Positions 14,932 to 24,331 of a stretch of 64,000 nt of DNA are shown piece after piece; positions within the stretch are counted from its first letter, which is position 1; each line of letters starts with the position of its first letter. The stretch comes from Candidatus Parcubacteria bacterium. Lineage in GTDB: Bacteria; Patescibacteriota; Saccharimonadia; Saccharimonadales; Saccharimonadaceae. A model generated the notes under the pieces. The model saw only the letters and a list, made by a program, of their open reading frames with translations. It did no database searches and was not told where the DNA came from. A program made the translations under genes and the position numbers. The stretch lies in NCBI GenBank assembly GCA_023432445.1, contig JAEYUP010000001.1, positions 248,001-312,000 of the forward strand, in the 5' to 3' direction.

Positions 14932-16809
14932 CTTCTCGTCGACAACTTCGCCTTCAACCGGCTCGTCGTCAGTTTTCTTCTCGTCGCCCTCAGGCTTCTC
15001 TTCCTCGGCTGCAGCTTGGTACAGCTTGGCTCCGATAGGCATAATAGCGTCACTTAGCGCTTTGGCCGCCGCTTCCAACTCGTCCTTGTCGGTCGCATCT
15101 TTGTGCTTCTTAGCCTCTTCTACAGCGTCGGTAATGGCTTTCTTGTCCTCATCGGAAATCTTGTCCTTGAACTCGTCAGGCATCTTCTCGGCTTGGTAGA
15201 TAGCGTTTTCAAGACCGTTACGAGCATCGACGGCTTCGCGCTTCTTCTTGTCTTCATCAGCGTGAGCTTCAGCCTCTTTCTGGGCTTTCTCGATATCTTC
15301 TTTGCTCAAGTTACCGCTGTCCTGAATAGTGATAGACTGCTCTTTACCAGTCCCCTTATCTTTAGCGGTTACGTTCAAGATACCATTGGCATCAAGGTTG
15401 AATGTCACTTCGATCTGCGGGACACCACGCGGTGCTGGTGCGATGCCATCAAGTACAAATCTACCGAGGCTCTTGTTGTCGGCTGACATTTCGCGCTCAC
15501 CCTGAAGGACATGGATCTCAACCTGCGGCTGATTGTCGGCTGCGGTCGAAAATGTCTCGCTCTTGCTGGTCGGGATTGTCGTGTTGCGCTCAATAAGCTT
15601 TGTCGAGACACCTCCCATTGTTTCAATACCAAGGCTGAGCGGCGTTACGTCAAGCAACAGAACATCCTTAACGTCACCAGCTAGCACTCCACCTTGGATA
15701 GCGGCACCAACAGCTACAACCTCGTCAGGGTTCACGCCCTTAAGTGGCTCTTTGCCAAAGATTTCTTTAACACGCTCCACGACCGCTGGCATACGGGTCA
15801 TACCACCGACCAAGACAATCTCGTCGATGTCTTTAGCCGTCAGACCAGCATCTTTGAGCGCCTTGTTAACAGGATCGGCCAGACGCTCGATTAGCTCTTT
15901 AACCATCTCCTCTAACTTAGCTCGGGTCATTTTGTACTCGAAGTGCTTTGGACCATCGGCATCAGCCGTGATAAACGGCAGGTTAACTTCATACTCGGTC
16001 GTCGAAGAAAGCTCTTTCTTGGCTTTCTCGGCTTCATCCTTTAGGCGCTGCATTGCGGCGTTGTCGCCCTTAAGGTCAATACCCGACTCTTTCTTAAACT
16101 CATCAAGGAAATGGTTAACGATACGGTTGTCAAAGTCTTCACCGCCGAGGTGGGTGTCACCGTTAGTGCTTTTTACCTCAAAAACACCGTCGCCAAGTTC
16201 CAAGATTGAAACGTCGAAAGTACCACCACCGAGGTCAAAGACCGCGATTTTCTCATCTTTCTTGCTTTCTAGACCGTAGGCGAGGGCTGCTGCAGTCGGC
16301 TCGTTAATGATTCGCTTAACCTCTAAACCAGCAATTTTCCCAGCGTCTTTAGTCGCTTGTCGCTGAGAGTCATCGAAGTACGCAGGAACGGTAATAACCG
16401 CTTCGGTGACTTTCTCACCCAAGAAAGCTTCGGCGTCAGCCTTTAGCTTGGAAAGAATCATAGCCGAAACTTCTTCGGGACTATAATCCTTGTCGCCTAG
16501 CTTAACGGCGACTCCGTCGCCTTTCTTGACGATTTCATACGGCATGATGTCGAGGTCCTTCTGAACCTCTTTGTCGTTAAACTTACGTCCAATCAGACGC
16601 TTTACACCATAGATAGTGTTTTTAGCGTTAGTAACGCGCTGACGTTGCGCAACCTGACCAACCAAACGCTCGCCAGATTTGTTGATAGCCACCACACTTG
16701 GCGTCGTGCGATTACCTTCGGCATTTGCAATAACTTCTGGTTTACCCGCCACCATGTAGGCAACAGCGCTGTTTGTTGTTCCTAGGTCTATTCCGATAAT
16801 TTTACCCAT
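14926..16809 (-). CDS. dnaK: Chaperone protein DnaK (Hsp70)
   Basis: DnaK is the ATP-driven chaperone partnered by the DnaJ and GrpE encoded nearby. The 627-residue sequence begins [19 protein letters not shown] and shows the phosphate motifs [15 protein letters not shown] and [12 protein letters not shown]. The linker [16 protein letters not shown] precedes the peptide-binding domain, and the tail is acidic and lysine-rich, ending in EGEVVDEKK. It has a true leader with AGGAGAT before the ATG and two CIRCE elements at 16833-16906, so HrcA control is expected. It is transcribed alone: the gene upstream of its promoter (the flavin oxidase) ends before the CIRCE elements. Confidence 0.98.
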   Translation of the reverse strand: MGKIIGIDLGTTNSAVAYMVAGKPEVIANAEGNRTTPSVVAINKSGERLVGQVAQRQRVTNAKNTIYGVKRLIGRKFNDKEVQKDLDIMPYEIVKKGDGVAVKLGDKDYSPEEVSAMILSKLKADAEAFLGEKVTEAVITVPAYFDDSQRQATKDAGKIAGLEVKRIINEPTAAALAYGLESKKDEKIAVFDLGGGTFDVSILELGDGVFEVKSTNGDTHLGGEDFDNRIVNHFLDEFKKESGIDLKGDNAAMQRLKDEAEKAKKELSSTTEYEVNLPFITADADGPKHFEYKMTRAKLEEMVKELIERLADPVNKALKDAGLTAKDIDEIVLVGGMTRMPAVVERVKEIFGKEPLKGVNPDEVVAVGAAIQGGVLAGDVKDVLLLDVTPLSLGIETMGGVSTKLIERNTTIPTSKSETFSTAADNQPQVEIHVLQGEREMSADNKSLGRFVLDGIAPAPRGVPQIEVTFNLDANGILNVTAKDKGTGKEQSITIQDSGNLSKEDIEKAQKEAEAHADEDKKKREAVDARNGLENAIYQAEKMPDEFKDKISDEDKKAITDAVEEAKKHKDATDKDELEAAAKALSDAIMPIGAKLYQAAAEEEKPEGDEKKTDDEPVEGEVVDEKK

Positions 16810-16832
16810 TTAATATCTCCTATTAATTTCAT

Positions 16833-16859
16833 TAAGCACTCTCCCTCAGAGACTGCTAA
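16833..16859. promoter_or_regulatory. Imperfect CIRCE operator, dnaK-proximal
   Basis: TAAGCACTC, nine bases, GACTGCTAA: one mismatch per arm to the CIRCE consensus with the correct spacing. It lies 21 bp downstream of the perfect copy and 24 bp before the dnaK start, so it would be inside the dnaK leader. Confidence 0.7.
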
Positions 16860-16879
16860 GTGTTCTTATTGTAACTAAG

Positions 16880-16906
16880 TTAGCACTCTCCTGTCAAGAG
16901 TGCTAA
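16880..16906. promoter_or_regulatory. Perfect CIRCE operator upstream of dnaK
   Basis: TTAGCACTC, nine bases, GAGTGCTAA matches the CIRCE consensus exactly. It lies 71 bp upstream of the dnaK start, where the promoter should be. Confidence 0.97.
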
Positions 16907-16924
16907 TGAACTTTTTTCTATCTA

Positions 16925-18541
16925 TTATTCGTCGACGTTTTCGCGAATTATATGCTCTAGGGCGAACTCCATGGTGCCACCCACTTTTTTGCCAGCATTG
17001 AATATATTGTTTGGATCAAATAAATTCTTTACTTCGGCAAACAGCCGCACCATTTCTGAGCCAAACTGCTTTTCAAGATAAGGCGTGCGGATGATACCAT
17101 CGTTGTGGTCAACACTTATCGACCCCCCGTAGCTGATAACCAGGTCATTTACTCGAGTCTCTAACTCCATAATCCGCTCAGCTGCGCCATCAGCCTCCAT
17201 ATTCGCCAGAGGAACCAGCCGAATACTACCAGAACCGATGTGACCAGCGTAGGTGTAGACCATGTTGTAGTCCTTCAAAATCTGCTCAAGCTCACCCAAA
17301 AATGCACCGTAATTTTCTAATGGCACAATGGTGTCCTCTAAAAACGCTTGTGCTCTTGTGTTTGGCAAGGGATGATCCAGCAGCATCTTGAAGCTTTTTC
17401 GTCTAATAGTTAAAAAACTCTGAACTGTCTCGTGATCGTCGATCCAAAATGTCTCGTGACCAAGCTTTTCAAGCATCTCTTTAGCCTGACCAGCTATAAC
17501 ATCGACGCCGTGCTGATCATCGGCTTCAAAAACCGACAAAATTACCATGTGCTTGCCGCGAGCAATATGTGCCCGGCCCGCCTCTTCTGGATAGTACTTT
17601 TCGGCGAACTCATACGTAAAGTGATCAAACGTCTCACAGGTTATAGGCTCGTAGCGCAAAATTGTTTTTACTACTTCAGGCAGAGAACTTAATTCGGAGA
17701 TCGGTGTCACTATCATCCGCTGGTGGGTTCCAGGCTTAACTAGCTTCAGTTCGGCCTCTGTTATTATGCCTAATGTTCCCTGTGCGCCGATAAAAAGTCG
17801 GGCAAGATTTAGGGTTTGCTCGTGCGCGTCCCAAAGCTCCCACAAAGGATATCCGGCGGCGTTTTTAACGGTTCGGGGGTGGTTGTTAGCAATAACATAC
17901 TTGTTGTTGTCCAACAGCTCAGTTAACTGGCGGTATATCTTACCCTCAAGATTTGGCTGTTGTTTCTTGTGGGCAACCTGTTCGCGACTCAGCGGGCCGA
18001 AAGTGTATTCATTGCCATCAGACAATATGACTTTTATTTCGTTGACGTTGCTGCTGGTTGCTCCGTATTTAATAGACTGTTCGCCACTAGCGTTATTGCC
18101 GAGCATTCCACCTATGCCACAGATGTCGCGTGATGATGTGTACGGCGCAAACAGTAAGCCGGCCTCTTTCGCTCTAGATTCTACCGATAGATGCATCGCA
18201 CCTGTCTGTACTCGAATGGTTCGCGCTTCTCTATCTACATGACCGATATGATTAAAATGCCGCTTTAGATCAAGTATGTAGCCCTCTGTTAGTGAACCGC
18301 CCGACATACAAGTACCACCGACTCGAGCAGCTAATGTTACAGGCCTTCCGGCCTCGCACTGAGCATTTGCCCATAACACCGCCGCTTTGATGTCGTCTAC
18401 GTCGCGCGGTGATATCACTCCCGCAGGCATAACTTCAAAGATGCTAGCGTCACGCGAATTAAGATCTCGAGCGTCATCGCTCAAGTTAATATCACCGTTA
18501 AAATTTACGTCAGAACTTAGAGAATCAAGCGGCCCACTCAT
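16925..18541 (-). CDS. FAD-linked oxidase (GlcD / D-lactate dehydrogenase-like)
   Basis: The 538-residue protein has a PCMH FAD domain with RVGGTCMSGGSLTEGYILDL, GGMLGNNASGEQSIKYGATS and LARLFIGAQGTLGIITEAEL. The C-terminal substrate domain has YTYAGHIGSGSIRLVPL and the family ending LFDPNNIFNAGKK. It is most like GlcD and D-lactate dehydrogenases, which oxidise 2-hydroxy acids. No cysteine-rich iron-sulphur extension and no clear membrane segment are present, so its electron acceptor is not evident. It starts 35 bp after the grpE stop on the same strand and may be the third gene of the hrcA-grpE transcript, although a weak CATAGT lies 6 nt before its own ATG. Confidence 0.83.
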   Translation of the reverse strand: MSGPLDSLSSDVNFNGDINLSDDARDLNSRDASIFEVMPAGVISPRDVDDIKAAVLWANAQCEAGRPVTLAARVGGTCMSGGSLTEGYILDLKRHFNHIGHVDREARTIRVQTGAMHLSVESRAKEAGLLFAPYTSSRDICGIGGMLGNNASGEQSIKYGATSSNVNEIKVILSDGNEYTFGPLSREQVAHKKQQPNLEGKIYRQLTELLDNNKYVIANNHPRTVKNAAGYPLWELWDAHEQTLNLARLFIGAQGTLGIITEAELKLVKPGTHQRMIVTPISELSSLPEVVKTILRYEPITCETFDHFTYEFAEKYYPEEAGRAHIARGKHMVILSVFEADDQHGVDVIAGQAKEMLEKLGHETFWIDDHETVQSFLTIRRKSFKMLLDHPLPNTRAQAFLEDTIVPLENYGAFLGELEQILKDYNMVYTYAGHIGSGSIRLVPLANMEADGAAERIMELETRVNDLVISYGGSISVDHNDGIIRTPYLEKQFGSEMVRLFAEVKNLFDPNNIFNAGKKVGGTMEFALEHIIRENVDE

Positions 18542-18576
18542 ACTGTCACTATGGTAGCATAACAGAGAAGAGCAGT

Positions 18577-19050
18577 CTACTGACGAGTAACTTTAACCAT
18601 TGCGTGCCGGATGACAGAACCACCCAGCATATAGCCCGCTTGCAACTCCTCGGCAACCACCTCGGTCTCACCGGTCGCTTCTTCATCGAACTGAATCGCT
18701 TCGTGAAGCTCTGGGTCAAACCGAGTTCCTGGAGCAGATTCAACTCTCTTAACGTCCAATGATTCGAGTGACTTGTTAAGCTGCTTAACAATACCCGCGA
18801 TACCTTGTGCCCATGCATTGTCTTTAAGATCTTGCGGGAGATGACCGATAGCTCGCTCAATTGTGTCTATGACGGGGATGAGTTTGAGAACAGCCGTAGA
18901 CTGACCCGACTCACGCGCAAATGTTTTCTCAGCTTCCACTCGCTTACGATAATTTTCAAAGTCAGCTCTGGTGCGCTGTAGGTCTAGCTTCATTTCTGCT
19001 AATTGATTCTTCAATTCTTGCTCTTTCTTTGATACTTTCTTTTCTGCCAT
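18577..19050 (-). CDS. grpE: Nucleotide exchange factor GrpE
   Basis: GrpE releases ADP from DnaK. The 157-residue protein starts with a long charged coiled coil (KKEQELKNQLAEMKLDLQRTR, about residues 8-28 and beyond, then ADFENYRKRVEAEK). The beta-domain at the C-terminus has the family signature GTRFDPELHEAIQF and ELQAGYMLGGSVIRHAMVKV. The length is slightly below the E. coli protein because the N-terminal tail is short. The gene overlaps hrcA by one base (TAATG), so the two are translationally coupled and share the CIRCE-controlled promoter. Confidence 0.96.
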   Translation of the reverse strand: MAEKKVSKKEQELKNQLAEMKLDLQRTRADFENYRKRVEAEKTFARESGQSTAVLKLIPVIDTIERAIGHLPQDLKDNAWAQGIAGIVKQLNKSLESLDVKRVESAPGTRFDPELHEAIQFDEEATGETEVVAEELQAGYMLGGSVIRHAMVKVTRQ

Positions 19051-19757
19051 TACAAAATCTCCTCCAACATTGCGCCGGCGTGACGAACCAGCCTCATAAC
19101 CTTACCGTAGCTTTGTCGTGTCGGTCCTAAAACACCTATATAGCTATGGTCACTATATGGTGAGCGGAATTTACTAATGATCAACGTGGCGCCACTAGAC
19201 TTGCCTATAGGGTTCTCTGAGCCTATATATACACTGAGCGGCTCATTCGGAGCCACTTCTCTAAGCCAAGGTTCAAGGTTGTCAAGCAGACGCGCCACCG
19301 ACTGAGCATGGTCACTGTTAAGAAATTCTGGTTGAGAAAATAGATTACCGATACCGCTTAGATAAAGCTCATCACCGATGGTAGCCAATCCAAGATTCTG
19401 CGTTAGATCCACTAGACTGTCTACAGCGCTCCGAATCGCTCGATCAGCTCGGTCTACGTGGGTACTCACCCTGGCGTCGATCGCTCTCGCACTGCGATCG
19501 AGTTGGAGCTGCTCCGGGTGATGCCCCTCGTTTAGGCTGTTGACATAAAAACGGTAGCCGGCGTCAGTCGGAACTCGACCGGCGCTGGTGTGAGGTTGCT
19601 CTATAAATCCCATATCTTCCAGCCGCGCCATCTCACTACGAATCGTAGCACTAGAAACCCCAAATAACTTGGCGAGCATAACACTGCCGACTGGGGCCGC
19701 AATCTCAGCATGCTGTTCGATAATTGCAGCCAAAATTAATCTCTGACGCTCTGTCAT
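19050..19757 (-). CDS. hrcA: Heat-inducible transcription repressor HrcA
   Basis: HrcA binds CIRCE and represses chaperone genes until GroEL or misfolded protein titrates it. The N-terminal winged helix is clear (RQRLILAAIIEQH, SSATIRSEMARLEDMGFIEQPHTSAGRVPT), and the C-terminus ends with the family signature GPTRQSYGKVMRLV. At 235 residues it is about 100 shorter than usual, apparently through loss of the inserted dimerising region in the middle. TAAAAT (19764-19769, minus strand) lies 6 nt before the ATG, and a CIRCE follows at 19776-19802, so the gene is autoregulated. Confidence 0.94.
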   Translation of the reverse strand: MTERQRLILAAIIEQHAEIAAPVGSVMLAKLFGVSSATIRSEMARLEDMGFIEQPHTSAGRVPTDAGYRFYVNSLNEGHHPEQLQLDRSARAIDARVSTHVDRADRAIRSAVDSLVDLTQNLGLATIGDELYLSGIGNLFSQPEFLNSDHAQSVARLLDNLEPWLREVAPNEPLSVYIGSENPIGKSSGATLIISKFRSPYSDHSYIGVLGPTRQSYGKVMRLVRHAGAMLEEIL

Positions 19758-19775
19758 GTTTATATTTTACGACTA

Positions 19776-19802
19776 CTGGCACTCTGTGTCAATGAGTGCT
19801 AA
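19776..19802. promoter_or_regulatory. CIRCE operator upstream of hrcA
   Basis: CTGGCACTC, nine bases, GAGTGCTAA: the right arm is perfect and the left arm has two mismatches. It lies 18 bp upstream of hrcA, covering the promoter region and ending 5 bp from the end of the beta-helix gene. Confidence 0.9.
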
Positions 19803-19807
19803 TTACC

Positions 19808-22471
19808 CTAAGGTCGACTTCGGAAAATTAGCCAGCCCAGGAAGACGAGAAAACCGACACCTAGGATTGAGCCGCCGGCTATCAGAACTATTGCAGCAGA
19901 ATCATCTGATTTACTGTCATCCGAGCTATCGTCTACTTCGGGGCTCGAGCCATTCGCGCCCGTTGCTGGAGCACCATCAGATTCGTCGACTTGACTGTCA
20001 TCGCTGCTTGTTGGCGCGCCATCATCAACTTCAGGATCGTTGACCCCCACAATAACTCCTTCAGACCCACCTTGACTGCCGTCGTTATCATTTTTGTTGT
20101 CGTTGTCGTCATCGTTATTGTTATCGTTGCCACTGCTATCGTCGTCTTCGTCGCCCTGGCCACCCCCGTCCCCAGGGTTTTCGCCTTCACCATCGCCTGG
20201 GTCTACGTCCGACGCTACGATGTTGTATTGGAAGGCACCAACGTCACAACCGACACCAAGGTCTCGCTCAAATCCACGTGCATCGGTTACTTCACAGGTA
20301 TCAGCGTCCCCAGCGCCAATCAGTGCGCTGTCACCCTCAAGGGCAAGCGTCTTCAAGACACCATAGCTACCTTCAAAGCCAATTTCAGTGCCTTCACTGT
20401 CGTTGTCGGCAAGTTCAGCAGAAAGACCCGCATCAACAAGAAGGGTAAAGCCTTCATCTACACAAGTGGTGTTATCTGAGTAGCTGTAGTTAACTGTCAA
20501 AGATCCAACCGAGTCAACAAAACATGCCGTGTGATCACTGGCGCCGCTTAGCGTTGAGTTCATTATCGTCACATTAGCATTCTCATTTGAGATAAATAGG
20601 GCAGTTTCGTCAGGCAATGATTCTCGAACAGGGTGCGATTCATTATTGCGAATGGTGATATTGTTCATTAACACGTCGGTAGTTCCGGTCACACTAGGGC
20701 CGTACTCGAGAATTGCAACACCAGCGTTGCTGTCAACAATAGTAATATTCGTTAGTTCGTGATTGCTACCTCCATTGATTGTAATCGGCGCAACGTTCTC
20801 AGGCGCGGCATCGACAATCGTCACATCTCTTATAGTCACTTCTTCAACCCCAACAGTAAAGATAATGCCTGGGCTCTCCTCGTAGACGCCACCCATGTTC
20901 TCGAACATAACGTTTTCAACCGTCAGTTTGTATCCTGGAGATTCGCTGTAAGATTCTGCCGAAACGCCGCCGCGACCATTATAGATATATCCATCCCTGA
21001 CTGTAATTTCACCGCCTTCATCGCTAAATATAGCTTCGAGGAAATCTGGGGCATCGATTGAGAAATTTTCTATCAGATATGTCCCGGGCTCATCTAGATA
21101 GATACTGCTGTCAACAAAGTTAATGTTCCTTATCGACGCGCTATCACCATTAATATGCAAGCTACCATATGAGCTGGGATCTTTCATGATAACTTCCATA
21201 CCATCAATAGCGACGTCATTGCCGTTAAGGTCTAGATTTATAACTGGGTAAGAACCTTCGTTGGCTTCAAAGTATGTATCGTTAATGATCGCGTTGTCTC
21301 TCATATTCTCGAATGTGAGAGCAGCGTGAGATATAATTTCCACCTGATCGACGCTTGACGCCATTAACTCCCCGAACAGCCCAACTTCTACGTATCCAGC
21401 GCTGCTGATGACGACATTCGAAAAACTAGAACCATCGTACAAATTAGCCACACTCACGTTACTGAAGGTGCTGATATCAGCATTAAGGTTGAGGTTGGTT
21501 AACTCCGGAGAATCAACATCCAGAAAGACGCTGTTACCATACGCTGTTATTCCATCCACTGAATGTGTTGATGTGTCTAGATCTATGATGATTGCATTCG
21601 AGCAATCTTCTGTTCCCATCGATATATTTTCCACCCTTGAGTTAGGTCCGAGGTTAAGCGTAGCACTACCCGAACAGCCAATTGTATCGATAGACGAGTT
21701 AATGAATGACACGTTTTCTCCAGGTAGATTTATGGTGCTGGAAAAATTAGACTTCATGTCAAGATTATCTATTGTTATGTCCCTGCAGCTTCCAGTGTAA
21801 CAAGACATAGTAGCCGCTGGGTTAGTTGCGAATAGCTCAGCCCTTATCTCGCTGTTCTCAATGGTTACATTTTCGATCACTTGCTCTTCTTCGGCCTGAA
21901 AAGTAATAACCGCCGGAGTCATCCCTGCATGTGATACAGATACACCGCTGATGGTCTTGTTTGAACCCGAAATATAGATATATGTTGGGGGTCCGCTTGA
22001 GTCGCTAGTGTGAACGGAAACATTGGAGACAGTTGTGATCTGATCACCGACTAAATTCAAGTTATAGCCGTCAATGACAGTCTCATCCATACCCGCTCCA
22101 GCCAAACTAGCGCCGTCAAGAACCAGCATTATATTGTCGGGATACTCCTCATCGGCCAAAGGTCCCTCGACGTCATCTCGAGCATAAGTGCCGGCCGGGA
22201 GCGTGACAATATTCGGACCCTCTGCATCACCGGCCGTACAGCCTCCGTAAGAGGCGGCTGTATTAGCCGCAATTACCGCCTCATAAAGAGAACATCCGGC
22301 GCCAACATCTGGGTGGCTATCTTCGTCAACCGTCGTAGTAACGTTAATGACAGTCGTCGCCGCACTAACGTTCAGCTTGAAAGCAAACACCGCCGCCCAA
22401 CTAAGCGACAACAATAACGCCACAGCCAACAACTTATATGATAGTCTTTTAGCTTCCCTTATCTGAATCAT
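19808..22471 (-). CDS. Secreted parallel beta-helix surface protein with C-terminal membrane anchor
   Basis: The 887-residue protein starts with a basic region and a hydrophobic signal peptide (about 9-38, cleavage near SAA). CSLYEAVIAANTA, typical of polymorphic-outer-membrane-type repeats, follows. Residues about 90-720 contain short repeating beta-strands with frequent NITI, NVTIEN and ITVRDG units, the pattern of a right-handed parallel beta-helix as in pectate lyase-like adhesins and polysaccharidases. A low-complexity Asp/Asn/Gly spacer (about 770-850) leads to a transmembrane helix and a short basic tail, so it would stand out from the cell. The enzymatic role is unknown. The ATG at 22471 precedes the signal peptide; TTG at 22504 is possible. 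Confidence 0.8.
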   Translation of the reverse strand: MIQIREAKRLSYKLLAVALLLSLSWAAVFAFKLNVSAATTVINVTTTVDEDSHPDVGAGCSLYEAVIAANTAASYGGCTAGDAEGPNIVTLPAGTYARDDVEGPLADEEYPDNIMLVLDGASLAGAGMDETVIDGYNLNLVGDQITTVSNVSVHTSDSSGPPTYIYISGSNKTISGVSVSHAGMTPAVITFQAEEEQVIENVTIENSEIRAELFATNPAATMSCYTGSCRDITIDNLDMKSNFSSTINLPGENVSFINSSIDTIGCSGSATLNLGPNSRVENISMGTEDCSNAIIIDLDTSTHSVDGITAYGNSVFLDVDSPELTNLNLNADISTFSNVSVANLYDGSSFSNVVISSAGYVEVGLFGELMASSVDQVEIISHAALTFENMRDNAIINDTYFEANEGSYPVINLDLNGNDVAIDGMEVIMKDPSSYGSLHINGDSASIRNINFVDSSIYLDEPGTYLIENFSIDAPDFLEAIFSDEGGEITVRDGYIYNGRGGVSAESYSESPGYKLTVENVMFENMGGVYEESPGIIFTVGVEEVTIRDVTIVDAAPENVAPITINGGSNHELTNITIVDSNAGVAILEYGPSVTGTTDVLMNNITIRNNESHPVRESLPDETALFISNENANVTIMNSTLSGASDHTACFVDSVGSLTVNYSYSDNTTCVDEGFTLLVDAGLSAELADNDSEGTEIGFEGSYGVLKTLALEGDSALIGAGDADTCEVTDARGFERDLGVGCDVGAFQYNIVASDVDPGDGEGENPGDGGGQGDEDDDSSGNDNNNDDDNDNKNDNDGSQGGSEGVIVGVNDPEVDDGAPTSSDDSQVDESDGAPATGANGSSPEVDDSSDDSKSDDSAAIVLIAGGSILGVGFLVFLGWLIFRSRP

Positions 22472-22546
22472 CTCACAATTTGCCCCTATTATGTCTTCTA
22501 CCAACTATAGCATAAAAGGTTTGAGATTTTAAAAAAATGTTAACGC

Positions 22547-24325
22547 TTAGTCGCGTTTTAGCATCACCATAAACGCCTCTGAGGGTATATCCACCTTACC
22601 AAAACGCTTCATTCGCTTTTTGCCCTTCGCCTGCTTTGCTAAAACTTTTTTCTTGCGCGACACGTCACCGCCATAAAGCCCGGTGGTCACATCCTTTCGG
22701 TAAGCACTAATGTCTTCACGAGCTATAAACTTACCCCCTATGCCGGCCTGAAGTGAGACCTGAAAATTCTGTCGCGGTATGACATCTTTCAGCTTTTTGA
22801 CCATCTCACGGCCAAGAGATTGCGCTTCCGAACGGTGAGCCATCACACTTAAGGCATCTATCATTTCACCAGCAACGTAAAAATCGACTCGCACCAAGTC
22901 CTCTGTCCGATACTCAGATAGCTCGTAGTTAAATGAGCCATACCCGCTAGTGACTGACTTTAGCTGATCGTAAAAGTCCGTCAAGAGGTTTGCCAGAGGC
23001 GCCTCAAAACTCAGCAAAGCCCTCTCATCAATATAACTTAGGTTTGATTGGCGTCCTCTCTTTGAAATAATGAGCTGTAGTACAACGCCAATATATTGAG
23101 ACGGGACAATGATCTCACCTTTAATCCAAGGCTCGCTTATCTCTGAAATTTTACTCACGTCCGGCAAGCTGCTGGCACTTTTTATATCAAGCTCCTCGCC
23201 TGAATTTAAGACCACCTGATAGTCGGTAGACGGGTTGGTAATCACCAAGTCTAAATCGTATTCACGCTCCAAACGCTCACGAATAATATCGAGGTGAAGA
23301 AGCCCCAAAAACCCAATCCGAACCCCAAAGCCAAGGACTGGGGAGTTTTCAGGCTCAAACTGCAGCGCCGAGTCGCTCAGGCTTAGCTTCTCTACGGCGT
23401 CCTTCAAACTCTGATAATCATCATTGCTGACGGGGAAAAACCCAGCGTAAACAAACGGTTTTACCAGTTTATAGCCCGGCAGGGCAGAGTCGGCACCCGA
23501 TCGCCTGGTCGTAACCGTATCACCCACTCGCGCATCACGCGTCGTCCTAAGGTTCGTTACTATGTAGCCAATCTCACCTGACCGTAGAGCATCGCTCGAT
23601 TTCATCGCAGGGCTAAGTGAGCCAACTTCTAGCGCCAATCCGCTAGCCGAGGTTGCCATCATGTCTATTGTGTCGCCCTTGCGAATCTCACCATCGACGA
23701 CTCGGACATATAAAACCACTCCTCTGTAGTCATCAAAATAGCTATCAAATATCAGCGCCCTAGTAGGATCATTTGACGCACCGCGTGGGTGGGGTATCTG
23801 CTCCACGACCGCGTCTAAGACTTCTGTGACACCTTCGCCAGTTTTGGCGCTAATTTTGATAATATCTTCCTCACTACAGCCTAGAAGGTTTATAACTTCC
23901 GCACTAACTCTCTCCACATCTGCTGCCGGCAAATCAATCTTGTTTAAAACGGGAATCAAGACCAGGTCTGCAGCCATGGCCAGGTAGACGTTAGCAAGTG
24001 TCTGTGCCTGAATACCCTGGCTAGCATCAACAACCAAGATAGCCCCCTCACAAGCTTGAAGACTACGCGACACTTCATAACTGAAATCAACATGCCCCGG
24101 CGTGTCTATAAGATTGAGCTCGTTGTCGCCATGGCGCATGCGCACAGGTGCAAGCTTTATCGTGATGCCCTTCTCTCTTTCTAGATCCATGCTATCAAGC
24201 AGCTGCGACTTCATGTCCCTCTTTTCAACCGTTCCAGTCAGCTCCAGCATGCGGTCGGCCAGGGTAGATTTTCCGTGGTCTATATGAGCAATGATACAAA
24301 AGTTTCTGATGTGGTCCTGGTTCAC
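22547..24325 (-). CDS. lepA: Elongation factor 4 (LepA)
   Basis: LepA is a ribosome-associated GTPase acting in translation and ribosome assembly. The 592-residue protein shows G1 AHIDHGKSTLADRML, G2 region KGITIK, G3 IDTPGHVDF and G4 LNKIDLP. The unique C-terminal domain ends with KAKGKKRMKRFGKVDIPSEAFM, close to the family ending. Length is normal. It is the third gene of a run ftsH-murJ-lepA, starting 6 bp after the murJ stop. No separate promoter is obvious in that gap. Confidence 0.97.
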   Translation of the reverse strand: MNQDHIRNFCIIAHIDHGKSTLADRMLELTGTVEKRDMKSQLLDSMDLEREKGITIKLAPVRMRHGDNELNLIDTPGHVDFSYEVSRSLQACEGAILVVDASQGIQAQTLANVYLAMAADLVLIPVLNKIDLPAADVERVSAEVINLLGCSEEDIIKISAKTGEGVTEVLDAVVEQIPHPRGASNDPTRALIFDSYFDDYRGVVLYVRVVDGEIRKGDTIDMMATSASGLALEVGSLSPAMKSSDALRSGEIGYIVTNLRTTRDARVGDTVTTRRSGADSALPGYKLVKPFVYAGFFPVSNDDYQSLKDAVEKLSLSDSALQFEPENSPVLGFGVRIGFLGLLHLDIIRERLEREYDLDLVITNPSTDYQVVLNSGEELDIKSASSLPDVSKISEISEPWIKGEIIVPSQYIGVVLQLIISKRGRQSNLSYIDERALLSFEAPLANLLTDFYDQLKSVTSGYGSFNYELSEYRTEDLVRVDFYVAGEMIDALSVMAHRSEAQSLGREMVKKLKDVIPRQNFQVSLQAGIGGKFIAREDISAYRKDVTTGLYGGDVSRKKKVLAKQAKGKKRMKRFGKVDIPSEAFMVMLKRD

Positions 24326-24331
24326 CCTAGC

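Noticed and set aside
15533..16279. Long plus-strand frame of 248 codons opposite dnaK
   Set aside because: It mirrors the dnaK codons, has a Ser/Pro/Thr-rich composition typical of antisense frames and no start signals.
19933..20479. Long frames and repetitive sequence in the Asp/Asn-coding region of the beta-helix gene
   Set aside because: Low-complexity GAT/AAT codons make several frames open; it is neither a tandem repeat array nor a CRISPR.
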